In this document: positions 27,325-36,370 of the stretch, in pieces
Numbering within the stretch: the stretch's first letter is position 1
Layout: each line of letters opens with the position of its first letter
Assembly: GCF_900451195.1 (NCBI RefSeq)
Contig: NZ_UGHR01000001.1
Location: forward strand, 620,001-684,000
DNA length: 64,000 nt
From: Iodobacter fluviatilis
GTDB lineage: Bacteria > Pseudomonadota > Gammaproteobacteria > Burkholderiales > Chitinibacteraceae
Reading direction: 5' to 3'
Translations under genes and position numbers: made by a program
Notes under the pieces: generated by a model
What the model was told of the DNA's origin: nothing
The model's input: the letters and a program-made list of their open reading frames with translations, nothing else
Database searches by the model: none

Positions 27325-29271
27325 CTACTGCCCGCGCATAAACATTTTATCTAATTCATTTAGCGTCATTCGGAACCAGGTGGGGCGGCCGTGATTGCAT
27401 TGGCCGCTGCGTTCGGTGGCTTCCATCTGACGTAAAAGCGCGTTCATTTCGGTGATGGTGAGGCTGCGATTGGCGCGTACCGAGCCGTGGCAGGCCATGG
27501 TGGCGAGTAGCTCGTTTTGTCTGCCTGCCAGCACTTCACTCGCACCCACCATGCGGATATCTTTGAGCACCGCTTGCGCCAGCTCAATCGGATTAGCGTC
27601 TTTCAGCAGCATGGGCAGGGAGCGGATGGCCAGCTGTGTAGGGGATTGCACCGAGATCTCGAAACCAATTGCCGCCAGCGTTTCAGCGTGATCTTCAACC
27701 GTCGCTACATCGTGTTTATCGGCCGCAAAAACATGCGGGATCAACAACGGTTGGGTGGGCATTTGATGCAGATCGAGCGCGTTTTTAAGCTGCTCGTACA
27801 CCACCCGCTCGTGCGCAGCATGCATATCCACTACGATCAGCCCTTCGGCATTTTGCGCAAGGATATAAATGCCGTGTAGCTGGCCGAGGGCAAAGCCCAG
27901 CGGTGGCACGGTTTCCGAATCGCTGGCGCGGGAAGGCGCGGTGGCAGGGGAGATTGCAGCCGCGGGCATGAGTGCACCGGCTGGAACGGCGGGGGCGAAT
28001 TTACGTTCTTGAGTGTCGTTACTGAATAAAGGCGTGGATTCGGGTGTCCAGCGGCTTGAATCACTTGGGCTTGCTTCCCCCGGTGCCCGTTTTAAATCTG
28101 CAAACATCGTGTCGTAAAAGGCCATCGGCGCTTGCACACGCGGCTGCGCTTGGAAGTTGCCTTGCTTATAGGCCATTTCAGCGTAATTCTTGGGCGTCAT
28201 GACCGGGGCAGGGGCCATGACGCTAGAGTCTGGCGCGGCGATTTCGCCGGTTTCCGGGTCAATGCCCGCAGGCACGGTGCCAGCGCGTGTGCCAGCCAGC
28301 GCTTTTTTCAGGCTGGTGAGCATAAAGCGGTAAATGGCTTGCGATTCCCTAAAGCGCACTTCGATTTTGGTAGGATGAACGTTCACATCCACGCCTTCAG
28401 GATCGAGCTCTAAAAACAAGCAATAGGCCGCGTGTTTATCGTGGTGCAATACATCGCGGTAGGCTTCACGCAGGGCGTGCTGCACCACTTTATCCCGTAC
28501 AAAGCGGCCATTTACAAAGAAATACTGGGCATCGCGGCTGGATTTTCCCAGCGTGGGCGAGCCGGTAATACCCCATAGTCTTAAACCACCGAAACCTTCA
28601 TCAACCTGCACGCCAGACGCTACAAACTCATCACCTAAAATCGCCGCCGCACGTTTGGCCAAATCGCCCGCTAACAAGCGTAACTGGGCACGGCCATTAT
28701 GGGTGAGTGTGAACTGCACGCCGGGGTTGGCGAGCGCAAGGCGTTGCACCATATCGCTACAATGGGCAAATTCTGTAGATTCTGATTTTAAAAACTTACG
28801 GCGCGCAGGCACTTGGTAGTAAAGCTCGTGTATCTCGATGGTACTGCCCTGGCTGAGCGAAGTAGGCTCTGGCTCGCTGACATGGCCATTATCGGCATCC
28901 ACCCGCCATGCGTAATCTGAACCTTGCTCGCGGCTGCTGAGAGTTAGCCTAGAGATAGAAGCAATACTCGCCAGCCCCTCGCCCCGAAAACCCAGCGTAG
29001 CGACTTTTTGTAAATCATCCAAATCACGGATTTTACTGGTGGCGTGGCGATGCAGGGCCAAGGGTAGCTCGTCTTTGGCAATGCCGCAGCCATCGTCGAT
29101 CACTTTAATTAGCTTGGTGCCGCCTGCTAATAGCTCAATGCTGAGATTCTGGCTGCCCGCATCGAGGCTGTTTTCCAGTAATTCTTTTAAAGCAGAAGCG
29201 GGGCGCTCAACCACCTCGCCTGCGGCAATTTGGTTAATCAGATGATCGGGCAGTTGCTGAATACGAGGCAT
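27325..29271 (-). CDS. mutL: DNA mismatch repair protein MutL, endonuclease-type
   Basis: Couples mismatch recognition by MutS to strand removal. 648 residues from the ATG at 29271; the frame is open 84 codons further upstream but the MutL start MPRIQQLP is unmistakable. GHKL ATPase at the N terminus: NQIAAGEVVERPASALKELL, DDGCGI, GFRGEGLASIASIS. The C-terminal domain has DMHAAHERVVYE, which fits the D-x-HA-x2-E-x4-E nickase motif, and GQCNHGRP, the second endonuclease motif. E. coli MutL lacks these and relies on MutH. A Pro/Ala-rich linker (about 370-460) joins the domains. Confidence 0.95.
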   Translation of the reverse strand: MPRIQQLPDHLINQIAAGEVVERPASALKELLENSLDAGSQNLSIELLAGGTKLIKVIDDGCGIAKDELPLALHRHATSKIRDLDDLQKVATLGFRGEGLASIASISRLTLSSREQGSDYAWRVDADNGHVSEPEPTSLSQGSTIEIHELYYQVPARRKFLKSESTEFAHCSDMVQRLALANPGVQFTLTHNGRAQLRLLAGDLAKRAAAILGDEFVASGVQVDEGFGGLRLWGITGSPTLGKSSRDAQYFFVNGRFVRDKVVQHALREAYRDVLHHDKHAAYCLFLELDPEGVDVNVHPTKIEVRFRESQAIYRFMLTSLKKALAGTRAGTVPAGIDPETGEIAAPDSSVMAPAPVMTPKNYAEMAYKQGNFQAQPRVQAPMAFYDTMFADLKRAPGEASPSDSSRWTPESTPLFSNDTQERKFAPAVPAGALMPAAAISPATAPSRASDSETVPPLGFALGQLHGIYILAQNAEGLIVVDMHAAHERVVYEQLKNALDLHQMPTQPLLIPHVFAADKHDVATVEDHAETLAAIGFEISVQSPTQLAIRSLPMLLKDANPIELAQAVLKDIRMVGASEVLAGRQNELLATMACHGSVRANRSLTITEMNALLRQMEATERSGQCNHGRPTWFRMTLNELDKMFMRGQ

Positions 29272-29472
29272 AGGAGCAGGCGGGCAATAGAGTGAGCGCC
29301 GATTATACCTGTGTATTCCTTGTAAGCCTTTGGCATGATTACAGGCAAGGCGGGGCTGGTAGATTGATGGCCTGAATGATTGATATGGGCAGCTGTTAGT
29401 TTGCATGGGCGTTGCAATTTTGCCGGATGCCCTGATCTGGTTTATACCCCTCTCGTTTATAAAGGAATCACT

Positions 29473-29676
29473 ATGCCTGTTGTTAATATTCAAATTACAC
29501 GCGATGGCGCGACGGCTGAACAAAAAGCTGAAGTGATTGCAGGCGTGACCGATGTGTTGGTGCGCGTTTTAAATAAAGACCCGGCCACAACTTTTGTGAT
29601 TATCGATGAAGTGGATACCGATAACTGGGGACATGCAGGTAAAAGCGTGACGCAATTAAGGGCTTTGGCAAAATAA
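29473..29676 (+). CDS. 4-oxalocrotonate tautomerase-family enzyme
   Basis: A 67-residue tautomerase subunit; the family assembles into hexamers and uses the N-terminal proline, exposed after Met removal, as the catalytic base. Here the second residue is Pro (MPVVNIQITRDG). VIIDEVDTDNWG is the usual second strand and trimer-interface region. The ATG at 29473 follows AAAGGAATCACT; a longer frame from 29380 would hide the catalytic proline and is not used. Substrate unknown; many genomes carry several such orphans. Confidence 0.9.
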   Translation: MPVVNIQITRDGATAEQKAEVIAGVTDVLVRVLNKDPATTFVIIDEVDTDNWGHAGKSVTQLRALAK

Positions 29677-29770
29677 GTGTGAGCGGATGTTGCTCGCTGG
29701 AGCGCCTTCAGCTGCAGTACTTATCACGATAAGACTAACCATCATCTAAACGCTTGCCTCTGGATAAATA

Positions 29771-30400
29771 ATGCTTGATCTCTATTATTGGATGACGCCT
29801 AACGGCCATAAAGTGCGGATATTTCTGGAAGAAGCGGGTTTGGATTATCGCGTTCACCCGATCAATATCGGCAAGGGCGAGCAATTTGCGCCTGATTTTT
29901 TACGCATCGCGCCTAATAACCGTATTCCTGCGATTGTGGATCATGATCCGGCTGATGGTGGCGAAGAAATTGCGCTATTTGAATCGGGTGCAATTCTGCT
30001 TTATTTAGCAGAGAAAACCGGCCAATTTATGCCTGCAGATTTTCGCGCTAAGCAAGTCATGCAGCAGTGGCTATTCTGGCAAATGGGTGGCTTAGGCCCG
30101 ATGGCAGGGCAGAACCATCATTTCTCGCTCTACGCCCCTGAAAAAATCCCTTATGCAATTAATCGCTATATCACCGAAACCACAAGGCTGTATTCGGTGC
30201 TTAATAAACATCTGGCCGATAAAGAATTTATTGCGGGTGATTATTCCATCGCCGATATAGCCTGCTACCCGTGGATTGTTCCCCATGCCCAGCAAGGGCA
30301 AAACCTGGATGATTTCCCCGCTTTAAAGCGCTGGTTTAATACGATATCAGCGCGGCCAGCGGTGCAGCGGGCCTATGCTTTGGCAAAAGAAATGAGTTAA
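29771..30400 (+). CDS. yfcG: YfcG-type glutathione S-transferase
   Basis: 209 residues with a thioredoxin-fold N-terminal domain and an all-helical C-terminal domain. The match to E. coli YfcG, a disulfide-bond reductase of the Nu class that binds glutathione, is close: TPNGHKVRIFLEEAGLDYR, the PAIVDHDPADGGEE loop, LFESGAILLYLAEKTG, QNHHF, and YSIADIACYPW. The active-site Thr9 and Asn11 of YfcG are at the same positions here. No catalytic Cys at the active site. Transcribed alone. Confidence 0.9.
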   Translation: MLDLYYWMTPNGHKVRIFLEEAGLDYRVHPINIGKGEQFAPDFLRIAPNNRIPAIVDHDPADGGEEIALFESGAILLYLAEKTGQFMPADFRAKQVMQQWLFWQMGGLGPMAGQNHHFSLYAPEKIPYAINRYITETTRLYSVLNKHLADKEFIAGDYSIADIACYPWIVPHAQQGQNLDDFPALKRWFNTISARPAVQRAYALAKEMS

Positions 30401-30427
30401 TTCTATAGGTGTTAATTCAGAGAGGCG

Positions 30428-30468
30428 TGAGCAAGTAAAACGACTTGTACGCGCTATACAAAATCAGA
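30428..30468 (+). repeat. dispersed repeat fragment
   Basis: GTGAGCAAGTAAAACGACTT and following bases resemble the right arm of the palindrome at 25938-26019. CTATACAAAA here also pairs with TTTTGTGTAG at about 30478-30487, next to the REP-like pair. Confidence 0.45.
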
Positions 30469-30483
30469 GGATGCGACGTTTTG

Positions 30484-30550
30484 TGTAGGAGCGGCTTTAG
30501 CCGCGAATGCTTTTATATATAGGGCTTTCGCGGCTAAAGCCGCTCCTGCG
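30484..30550. repeat. REP-like paired palindrome
   Basis: GTAGGAGCGGCTTTAGCCGC (from 30484) with GAA after it is inverted as TTCGCGGCTAAAGCCGCTCC from 30527. Two imperfect arms separated by about 20 bases form one large stem, and each arm is itself a small palindrome. Same family as 27175-27239. Confidence 0.85.
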
Positions 30551-30628
30551 TTACAGTCCCCTGAGCTGACAGGGTTAGGGTGCCGCCATATTTTAATGCT
30601 TAATCACCCATTATTCTAAGAGGGCAAT

Positions 30629-31108
30629 TTGAAAATTAACCCTGATCAATCTCCAGACTTATCTATTATGCTGAAGCCTGTTTCTCAAGAAAATTGGGTG
30701 GCATGTGCAAAACTAGAGCTTCTGCCTGAGCAAGCCAATCTTTTGGCGCCTAATACTAATATCTATTCAATTGCCGAATCAAAATTCGAACCGCATTATC
30801 AGCCGCGTGCGATTTGCATGGCTGATCAGGTAATTGGTTTTTTGATGTATTGCCCCGACGTTGATTTGCCAGATCCAGGCTTATATTGGCTATTTCGTTT
30901 TATGCTTGGCGCTGAATACCAGGGAAAGGGCTATGGCGCGCTAGCCATTCGCCTTGCTTTGGCAGAAATGAAATTGGCGGGTGCCCGCCGGGTAATCACC
31001 ATGCATAAACCCTCAAACCAAATTGCCTCACGTCTTTATCAACGGATGGGTTTTTGTGAGGTGGGTTACGCGGACGATGGTGATGTTGAGTTGGAATTGG
31101 TTTGTTAG
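30629..31108 (+). CDS. GNAT-family N-acetyltransferase
   Basis: 159 residues. The acetyl-CoA binding motif A is visible as RFMLGAEYQGKGYGALAIRL, and motif B as KPSNQIASRLYQRMGFCEVG. The overall pattern is like spermidine or small-molecule acetyltransferases, but the acceptor cannot be assigned. Translation starts at the TTG 30629, which has GAGGG just upstream; no ATG gives the complete first strand. It follows the REP-like element by 78 bases and is convergent with the membrane protein gene at 31166. Confidence 0.85.
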   Translation: MKINPDQSPDLSIMLKPVSQENWVACAKLELLPEQANLLAPNTNIYSIAESKFEPHYQPRAICMADQVIGFLMYCPDVDLPDPGLYWLFRFMLGAEYQGKGYGALAIRLALAEMKLAGARRVITMHKPSNQIASRLYQRMGFCEVGYADDGDVELELVC

Positions 31109-31165
31109 TTTTCAAAGTAATGGCAGAGTATAAATCTATGAACTGAGCTCTGTTTTTCTGTTTAT

Positions 31166-31582
31166 TTATTTTACTTTTGATATTAAATTGTCAAATGCAA
31201 GTCGCACAATAATTCCTGATGAAATTGGGATTAAAAAACTTGTCAGAAATATCCATACATATTGAAATAGTAGATTTTTAAATAAATACTGATCTGGAGG
31301 TCCATATCTTGATACATAGATCGTGATAGGTATTAAGGTAATCAGCATAGACAGTAGAACAATATTATTGATTCCCTGACGCCAGTTATCTGCAGTCGCT
31401 AAAGCAGGAATAAGAGTAAGGAATATTATTAGCATAGGGTCAAAACTGTAAACCCAACTAGGGTTTTTAACAACTTTTGCATACAGAAAAATATCAGGCC
31501 AATATATCATTAGCATTGCTAAAAGAAAAGCTGAAAGGAAAATTCCTATTTTATGGCTTTGGGATGTTGGTAAATGCTGCAT
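31166..31582 (-). CDS. hypothetical four-helix membrane protein
   Basis: 138 residues with four hydrophobic segments (about 12-32, 47-63, 74-94 and 105-128) and short loops. No motif or family that I recognise. It is AT-rich compared with surrounding genes, as is the signal peptidase-like gene upstream on the same strand, and the two may form a small acquired unit. The ATG at 31582 has no strong ribosome site. Confidence 0.5.
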   Translation of the reverse strand: MQHLPTSQSHKIGIFLSAFLLAMLMIYWPDIFLYAKVVKNPSWVYSFDPMLIIFLTLIPALATADNWRQGINNIVLLSMLITLIPITIYVSRYGPPDQYLFKNLLFQYVWIFLTSFLIPISSGIIVRLAFDNLISKVK

Positions 31583-31709
31583 ATAAGATGTCTCTGAATT
31601 TTGGCTGAAATTTATTATGAATAGATGATTTATAAAAAAATTAGGCTAGGTTTTTTGTTTTGATTCAAAACGAAAAAACCTGGCCGCAAGAGGTAAATAT
31701 GTGACCATG

Positions 31710-32603
31710 TTACCTGTGGTCTGCCCCTGTTTTATTTGATTTTTGTTTATTTTTGGTACATTCATTTGCAGAAAATTCTATAACAATTGGTGCAGGTGCG
31801 TTGGTGTAATCCAATATGTACCGGGATGTGACTCCGGTAAATTGCCTGAATTCTGATACGGTGCAAAAAATATTTAGAATTTGTTCTTTAATCGTCTTTT
31901 TTGTGTTTGCAGACAATTGTTGATCTGAATCTAGTGTCAAGAATAGCTTGGTAACAATAGTGTCTGAATCATCTAAGTAAATTGATTGCGCTTGAAAGTT
32001 ATCATTCATTTTAAATGGAAATTTTTTCTCAGCAATGCTGGTCATGACTGATAGTATTGAATGAAGTTTATCTTTGTTTTTTACAATATCACTCCACAAG
32101 GTCGCTTTGGCAACTATATTTTCACTTGTTATTGGTCCAAAATGTCTGGAGTCTACGCTTTGAAAACGATTATCTCCAAGTAAGTAATACTGATTGCTGC
32201 TTAGTGTGATTGATTCTTTGTCATGAAACTCAGACGTGTAAGGGTTGCTGATTATTGAGGAGATATACTCTTTTGATCTTTTTAATATGTAATCTTCTTG
32301 AATTAAAGTTTCGTTTATCTTTGCGTTGCCATTAACTATATAGATTGTTTCATTTGGGAGGCCAATTATTCTTTTTATATATAAAGAACGGGGTTGGTTG
32401 GGTGGGAAGAATATTACAATATCACCTCTTTTTGGACTGGTGTTTTCTGGGTAAATCTCTTTATAAATTAAGCTACCCTTTGGGATGGTGGGTTCCATTG
32501 ATTCTGATTTTGAAGAGAAGAAGTGAGGTGCTGTTTGTTCTGGTTGACCACTAAGCGATGTTTTCGCTAGTAGCAATATTATTAATAATAAATATTTTTT
32601 CAT
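31710..32603 (-). CDS. signal peptidase I-like protein with extra C-terminal domain
   Basis: From the ATG at 32603 it has 297 residues: a hydrophobic N terminus KKYLLLIILLLAKTSL (signal or single anchor), then an S26 signal-peptidase core with SKSESMEPTIPKGS (nucleophile Ser35), RGDIVIFFPP, YIKRIIGLP (general base Lys77) and LLGDNRFQSVDSRHFGPI. A region of about 110 residues follows the core and ends in a two-Cys segment (IFCTVSEFR ... SANEC). It reminds me of a domain in small exported proteins, but I cannot name it. Housekeeping LepB has two N-terminal anchors and a different tail. The gene is AT-rich. An in-frame ATG at 32621 is a possible alternative. Confidence 0.78.
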   Translation of the reverse strand: MKKYLLLIILLLAKTSLSGQPEQTAPHFFSSKSESMEPTIPKGSLIYKEIYPENTSPKRGDIVIFFPPNQPRSLYIKRIIGLPNETIYIVNGNAKINETLIQEDYILKRSKEYISSIISNPYTSEFHDKESITLSSNQYYLLGDNRFQSVDSRHFGPITSENIVAKATLWSDIVKNKDKLHSILSVMTSIAEKKFPFKMNDNFQAQSIYLDDSDTIVTKLFLTLDSDQQLSANTKKTIKEQILNIFCTVSEFRQFTGVTSRYILDYTNAPAPIVIEFSANECTKNKQKSNKTGADHR

Positions 32604-32694
32604 TATGCTTGCCTGAGACATCTGATAATGCAGGGCTGCGGAAGTATTTACAGCCCTGCTCTAAGTTCTTGCTAGGGTTTACACCCCATAAAAC

Positions 32695-33999
32695 TCAGCT
32701 CTGCGCCATCCTTGTTTTCGCCAGTGGTGGATTTTTGGCGAAGTAGCGTTTGATGCCTTTGTGCAGGGCGCCGGCCATTTTGTGCTGGTAGGCTTCGTCG
32801 ATGAGCTTTTGCTCTTCCTGCGGGTTAGAGATAAAGGCGGTTTCAACCAGAATCGATGGGATGTCGGGGGCTTTGAGTACGGCGAAGCCCGCTTGCTCGA
32901 TGCCTTGTTTGTGCAGGCGGTTGATATTACCGATTTCGCCCAGCATGGATTTGGCAAGCTTCATGCTGTCGTTATTGGTGGCGGTTTGGGTTAAATCCAT
33001 CAGCGTGTGTGCCAGCGCTTTGTCTTTCACGTCGATTTTTACCCCGCCAATCAAATCGGCATCGTTTTGCGTTTGTGCCAGCCAGCGAGCGGCAGTGCTG
33101 GATGCGCCTTTTTCAGACAGCATAAAGACTGACGAGCCATTGGCGTCTGGCCGGGTAAAGGCATCGGCATGGATGGAAACAAATAAATCGGCCTGCACTG
33201 CGCGGGCTTTTTTAACGCGCATGCCAAGCGGCACAAAAAAGTCACCATCACGCGTGAGCACAACCCGCATATTCGGCTCGTTTTCCAGCAGGGCTTTCAG
33301 TTTTTTGGCAATCGCCAGTACCACGGTTTTTTCATGATTGCCTTCGGGGCCTACCGCACCGGGGTCTTCGCCGCCGTGGCCAGGGTCGAGCACGATGGTA
33401 ATCAGCCGGTCGACTTTCATTTTGCTGCGATCAACTGTGCCGTCTTCTTCTACCTTTGTTTTGGTAGCGGGGGCGGGCGGGGCGGGCTTGATATCGCTGG
33501 TTTGATCGTCCAAAAATGCCAGAAGCGGGTCATTTTGCGATGCAGGGTAGAGATCAATCACTAAGCGATGCTTGTACTCGCCAACGGGGTTGAGTGTAAA
33601 AATCTGTGGTTTGATTTCGGTTTTTAAATCCAGCACCAGGCGCACGGTGCCGGGCTTATTGCGCGCAGCGCGCAGCTGCTGGATATAGGGGTCATCACCG
33701 CCTACTTTGCTGGCTAGGCTTTGTAATTCATTGTTGATATCAATGCCCTCCAAGTCGACCACCAGCCGTTCCGGATCTTTGAGCGAGAATTGCTTAAAGG
33801 TGAGGGGAACGGTGGATTCGATAGTGACGCGGGTATAGGCTTGAGCAGGCCAGACACGCACGGCCACTACGCTGGCAGCGGGCGCAGCAAAGCCAAAGGG
33901 GGTAACGGCCAGCAGCAGGCTGGCGCTTGCTCCCCGCAGAATATCGCGGCGTGCCAGCTGGGGCAGGTTTACTAAACCTGTTGAAGTCGATTGAGGCAT
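32695..33999 (-). CDS. amiC: N-acetylmuramoyl-L-alanine amidase, AmiC-type
   Basis: Cleaves the peptide from peptidoglycan glycan strands during daughter-cell separation. 434 residues. A twin-arginine signal (LARRDILRGASASLLLAV) implies Tat export to the periplasm, as for E. coli AmiC. An AMIN domain (about 45-150) targets the septum. The amidase_3 domain (about 205-420) shows its zinc ligands in DPGHGGEDPG, NHEKT, SIHADAF and the final VETAFISNP glutamate. The start overlaps tsaE by 28 bases on the same strand, so the two are co-transcribed. Confidence 0.93.
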   Translation of the reverse strand: MPQSTSTGLVNLPQLARRDILRGASASLLLAVTPFGFAAPAASVVAVRVWPAQAYTRVTIESTVPLTFKQFSLKDPERLVVDLEGIDINNELQSLASKVGGDDPYIQQLRAARNKPGTVRLVLDLKTEIKPQIFTLNPVGEYKHRLVIDLYPASQNDPLLAFLDDQTSDIKPAPPAPATKTKVEEDGTVDRSKMKVDRLITIVLDPGHGGEDPGAVGPEGNHEKTVVLAIAKKLKALLENEPNMRVVLTRDGDFFVPLGMRVKKARAVQADLFVSIHADAFTRPDANGSSVFMLSEKGASSTAARWLAQTQNDADLIGGVKIDVKDKALAHTLMDLTQTATNNDSMKLAKSMLGEIGNINRLHKQGIEQAGFAVLKAPDIPSILVETAFISNPQEEQKLIDEAYQHKMAGALHKGIKRYFAKNPPLAKTRMAQS

Positions 34000-34451
34000 G
34001 TTTGGCCTTGCTCACTAAATGCTTGGATATGGGCCATGCGGCTTTCGGACAAAGCTTCGGGCGTTAAAGTAATGATCCAGTCAGGGGTGGGTAAAAGACC
34101 TTCAGCCTTATCTGCCCATTCAATCAGGCAAATGGATTCGGGGTTGAAGTAGTCTCTAAAACCTGCATCTTCCCATTCGCTGGCATCATTAAATCTATAC
34201 AAATCAAAGTGATATAAGTATAAGTTAGAAACAGTATAAGGTTCAACCAGCGTATAGGTAGGGCTTTTTACACGTCCTGCAAAACCCAGCCCGCGAAGCA
34301 GGCCCCGGCTGAGTGTGGTTTTACCTGCTCCCAGATTACCTTCTAAGAAAATCACCATGCCTGCCGCTACGCTTTGCGATAAGCGTGCGCCTAGTGCCAG
34401 CGTGGCATCCTCATCGGCTAAAAAACATTTGAAATCAGTATTGTGTGGCAT
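33972..34451 (-). CDS. tsaE: tRNA threonylcarbamoyladenosine biosynthesis protein TsaE
   Basis: ATPase partner of TsaB-TsaD in making t6A37 of tRNA. 159 residues. Walker A EGNLGAGKTT at about 38-47, PTYTLVEPY, YHFDLYR and LIEWADK, all family signatures. It lies upstream of amiC and overlaps it, the same order as yjeE-amiB in E. coli, and divergent from queG across about 200 bases. Confidence 0.95.
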   Translation of the reverse strand: MPHNTDFKCFLADEDATLALGARLSQSVAAGMVIFLEGNLGAGKTTLSRGLLRGLGFAGRVKSPTYTLVEPYTVSNLYLYHFDLYRFNDASEWEDAGFRDYFNPESICLIEWADKAEGLLPTPDWIITLTPEALSESRMAHIQAFSEQGQTCLNRLQQV

Positions 34452-34653
34452 GGGCTATGACATCCATTGGCTTAACGCTCATACGGTGAATTGGGGCCTA
34501 GCAGGCAAAAAACGGATGAAGCCGGTATCATCGCGGCTATGCATACGTCTCTACCTTCATTAGATTATTAAAAATTTGCTTAGCAAATTTAAATGAGTTG
34601 GCGCACGTTATAAGTAAACATAGGCTCATTGGGTAGGTGACTTCGGTATCATT

Positions 34654-35727
34654 ATGACAACGTCTTTACAGCAATTAGATTATCAAAAACTCGCTCAGCA
34701 AATTAAAGGCTGGGCGCAAGAATTAGGTTTTGCTCGGGCTGGGATTACCGGCATCGATTTAAGCCACGCAGAAGCTGGTTTGCAAGAATGGCTGGACGCA
34801 GGCTTTCACGGCGATATGGATTATATGGCAAGGCACGGCATGAAACGTGCCAGACCTGCAGAATTACACCCCGGCACTATTTCACTTATTTCGGTTTTCC
34901 TGCCTTATTTGCCGCCTGCCGCCGCAAATTCAGAAGAAATTCTGGCGAACGGTAGCAAGGCCTATCTTTCCCGTTATGCCTTGGGGCGTGATTATCACAA
35001 GGTATTAAAGGGCCGTTTGCAGCAATTAGCAGATCGTTTGGCGGCTGAAATTGGCCCTTTCGGCCATCGGGTATTTGTGGATTCGGCTCCGGTGCTTGAG
35101 GTGGAAATCGCTCAGCAGGCAGGACAGGGGTGGCGGGGCAAACATACTTTGCTGATTAATCGCGAATATGGCTCTTACTTTTTTATTGGCGAGTTATTTA
35201 CCGATTTGCCGCTGCCGCCCGATCCGCCGCAGCAAGAAGAACACTGCGGGCGCTGCACCCGCTGCATTACGGTTTGCCCAACCGGTGCCATTGTTGCGCC
35301 GTATAAAGTGGACGCACGGCGCTGTATTTCTTATTTAACCATTGAGCTAAAAGGCAGTATTCCGCTGGAGTTTCGTCCTATGCTCGGCAATCGCGTGTAT
35401 GGCTGCGACGATTGCCAAATGGTCTGCCCGTGGAACCGCTTTGCGGTGGATACGAATGAAGCCGATTTTCATGTACGGCATGGCCTTGATGATGTCACGC
35501 TGGTTGAGTTGTTTGCTTGGTCTGAGGCCGATTTCAAGCAAAAAATGGCTGGCAGTGCCATTTACCGCATTGGCTACGAGCAGTGGCTTAGAAATATGGC
35601 AGTGGGCCTTGGTAATGCACCGAAGTCTGCCGGGGTGATTGCTGCACTGGCGGCTAGAGCAGATGACCCGAGTGAGCTTGTCCGGGAGCATGTCCAGTGG
35701 GCTTTGGCGCAGCATGGTATGGTTTAG
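34654..35727 (+). CDS. queG: epoxyqueuosine reductase QueG
   Basis: Last step of queuosine synthesis in tRNA: reduces epoxyqueuosine using cobalamin and two [4Fe-4S] clusters. 357 residues. The N-terminal cobalamin-binding part holds GYGSYFFIGEL-type sequence (here EYGSYFFIGELF). The clusters are in CGRCTRCITVCPTGAIV and CDDCQMVCPWNRF. The C-terminal HEAT-like repeat is present but short. Divergent from tsaE-amiC, as in many betaproteobacteria. ATG at 34654 chosen; the upstream ribosome site is weak. Confidence 0.95.
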   Translation: MTTSLQQLDYQKLAQQIKGWAQELGFARAGITGIDLSHAEAGLQEWLDAGFHGDMDYMARHGMKRARPAELHPGTISLISVFLPYLPPAAANSEEILANGSKAYLSRYALGRDYHKVLKGRLQQLADRLAAEIGPFGHRVFVDSAPVLEVEIAQQAGQGWRGKHTLLINREYGSYFFIGELFTDLPLPPDPPQQEEHCGRCTRCITVCPTGAIVAPYKVDARRCISYLTIELKGSIPLEFRPMLGNRVYGCDDCQMVCPWNRFAVDTNEADFHVRHGLDDVTLVELFAWSEADFKQKMAGSAIYRIGYEQWLRNMAVGLGNAPKSAGVIAALAARADDPSELVREHVQWALAQHGMV

Positions 35728-36130
35728 CGTGTTGCGGTTTATTTTTTGCCAGAGTGGCACGTTGTTATTTATGGTTTATTTTATAGAGAAAATGATTTAA
35801 TCCCTCCCCATTTTATTGTTTCGTCTTATTTAAAATGACTATGGCATTGCAAACGGCTGGCTGGATTAAATCGGGCTTTGCCACTTGCCGCATTTTATGT
35901 GCTGACCCACGCGGGGCTTTTTGCTGGAATAGTTGAATGAGATTGGGCTGCAGTGAGGCCCGCTTTTCTGTTATTGGCTTTTGCCGCTGCCAGCTGTTTC
36001 TGTATGCAACATACACTGCGGGCGGTATCAAAGGTTTCTTTGCGCTCAGTCAAGTGGATGCAGCTATCCTGAAAGCTATATTGGGAATGAGCTGATCACT
36101 CCTGAAACAGTACTGAAAGGAATTTGTGAG
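35728..36130. other. 403-base intergenic region
   Basis: Downstream of queG and upstream of the small gene at 36131. I see no convincing coding sequence or RNA gene. Short open frames exist on both strands but lack ribosome sites. No dispersed repeat recognised. Confidence 0.5.
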
Positions 36131-36322
36131 ATGGAATCATTTAATATTGGGGAAAGAGTCTTTCATGCCGCAGATAAAGGCAGAACCATCAAGACGGCTT
36201 ATACGGTTGAGGGTTTTCCTGGTAGCTCCGAGGAGCTGGAAGATCCAGTTCTGTGCAAATTTCATGTGGGCCAGCATCAGTTCCTGGCTGTTTTTCAGGC
36301 TACCGATCTGTCTCATAAATAA
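36131..36322 (+). CDS. small hypothetical protein (63 residues)
   Basis: 63 residues starting MESFNIGERVFHAADKG, preceded by AAAGGA at nine bases, and followed directly by a clear terminator, so an independent expressed unit is likely. The pattern F-x-x-G-x-x-V near the start and VLCKFHVGQHQFLAVFQATDL at the end recalls small single-domain beta-barrel proteins such as DUF2158, but the resemblance is weak and by eye only. An in-frame upstream start at 35981 is unlikely because the extra 50 residues have odd composition. Confidence 0.6.
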   Translation: MESFNIGERVFHAADKGRTIKTAYTVEGFPGSSEELEDPVLCKFHVGQHQFLAVFQATDLSHK

Positions 36323-36344
36323 CTGAGATCACTTTGCATATCTG

Positions 36345-36370
36345 AAGCCACCCAAAGCGGTGGCTTTTTG
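36345..36370 (+). terminator. intrinsic terminator after the 63-residue gene
   Basis: AAGCCACC (36345-36352) / GGTGGCTT (36359-36366) with a T run. Confidence 0.85.

Noticed and set aside
32801..33337. Long plus-strand frame inside amiC
   Set aside because: Antisense to a well-supported gene, low-complexity Ser/Ala composition, no ribosome site.
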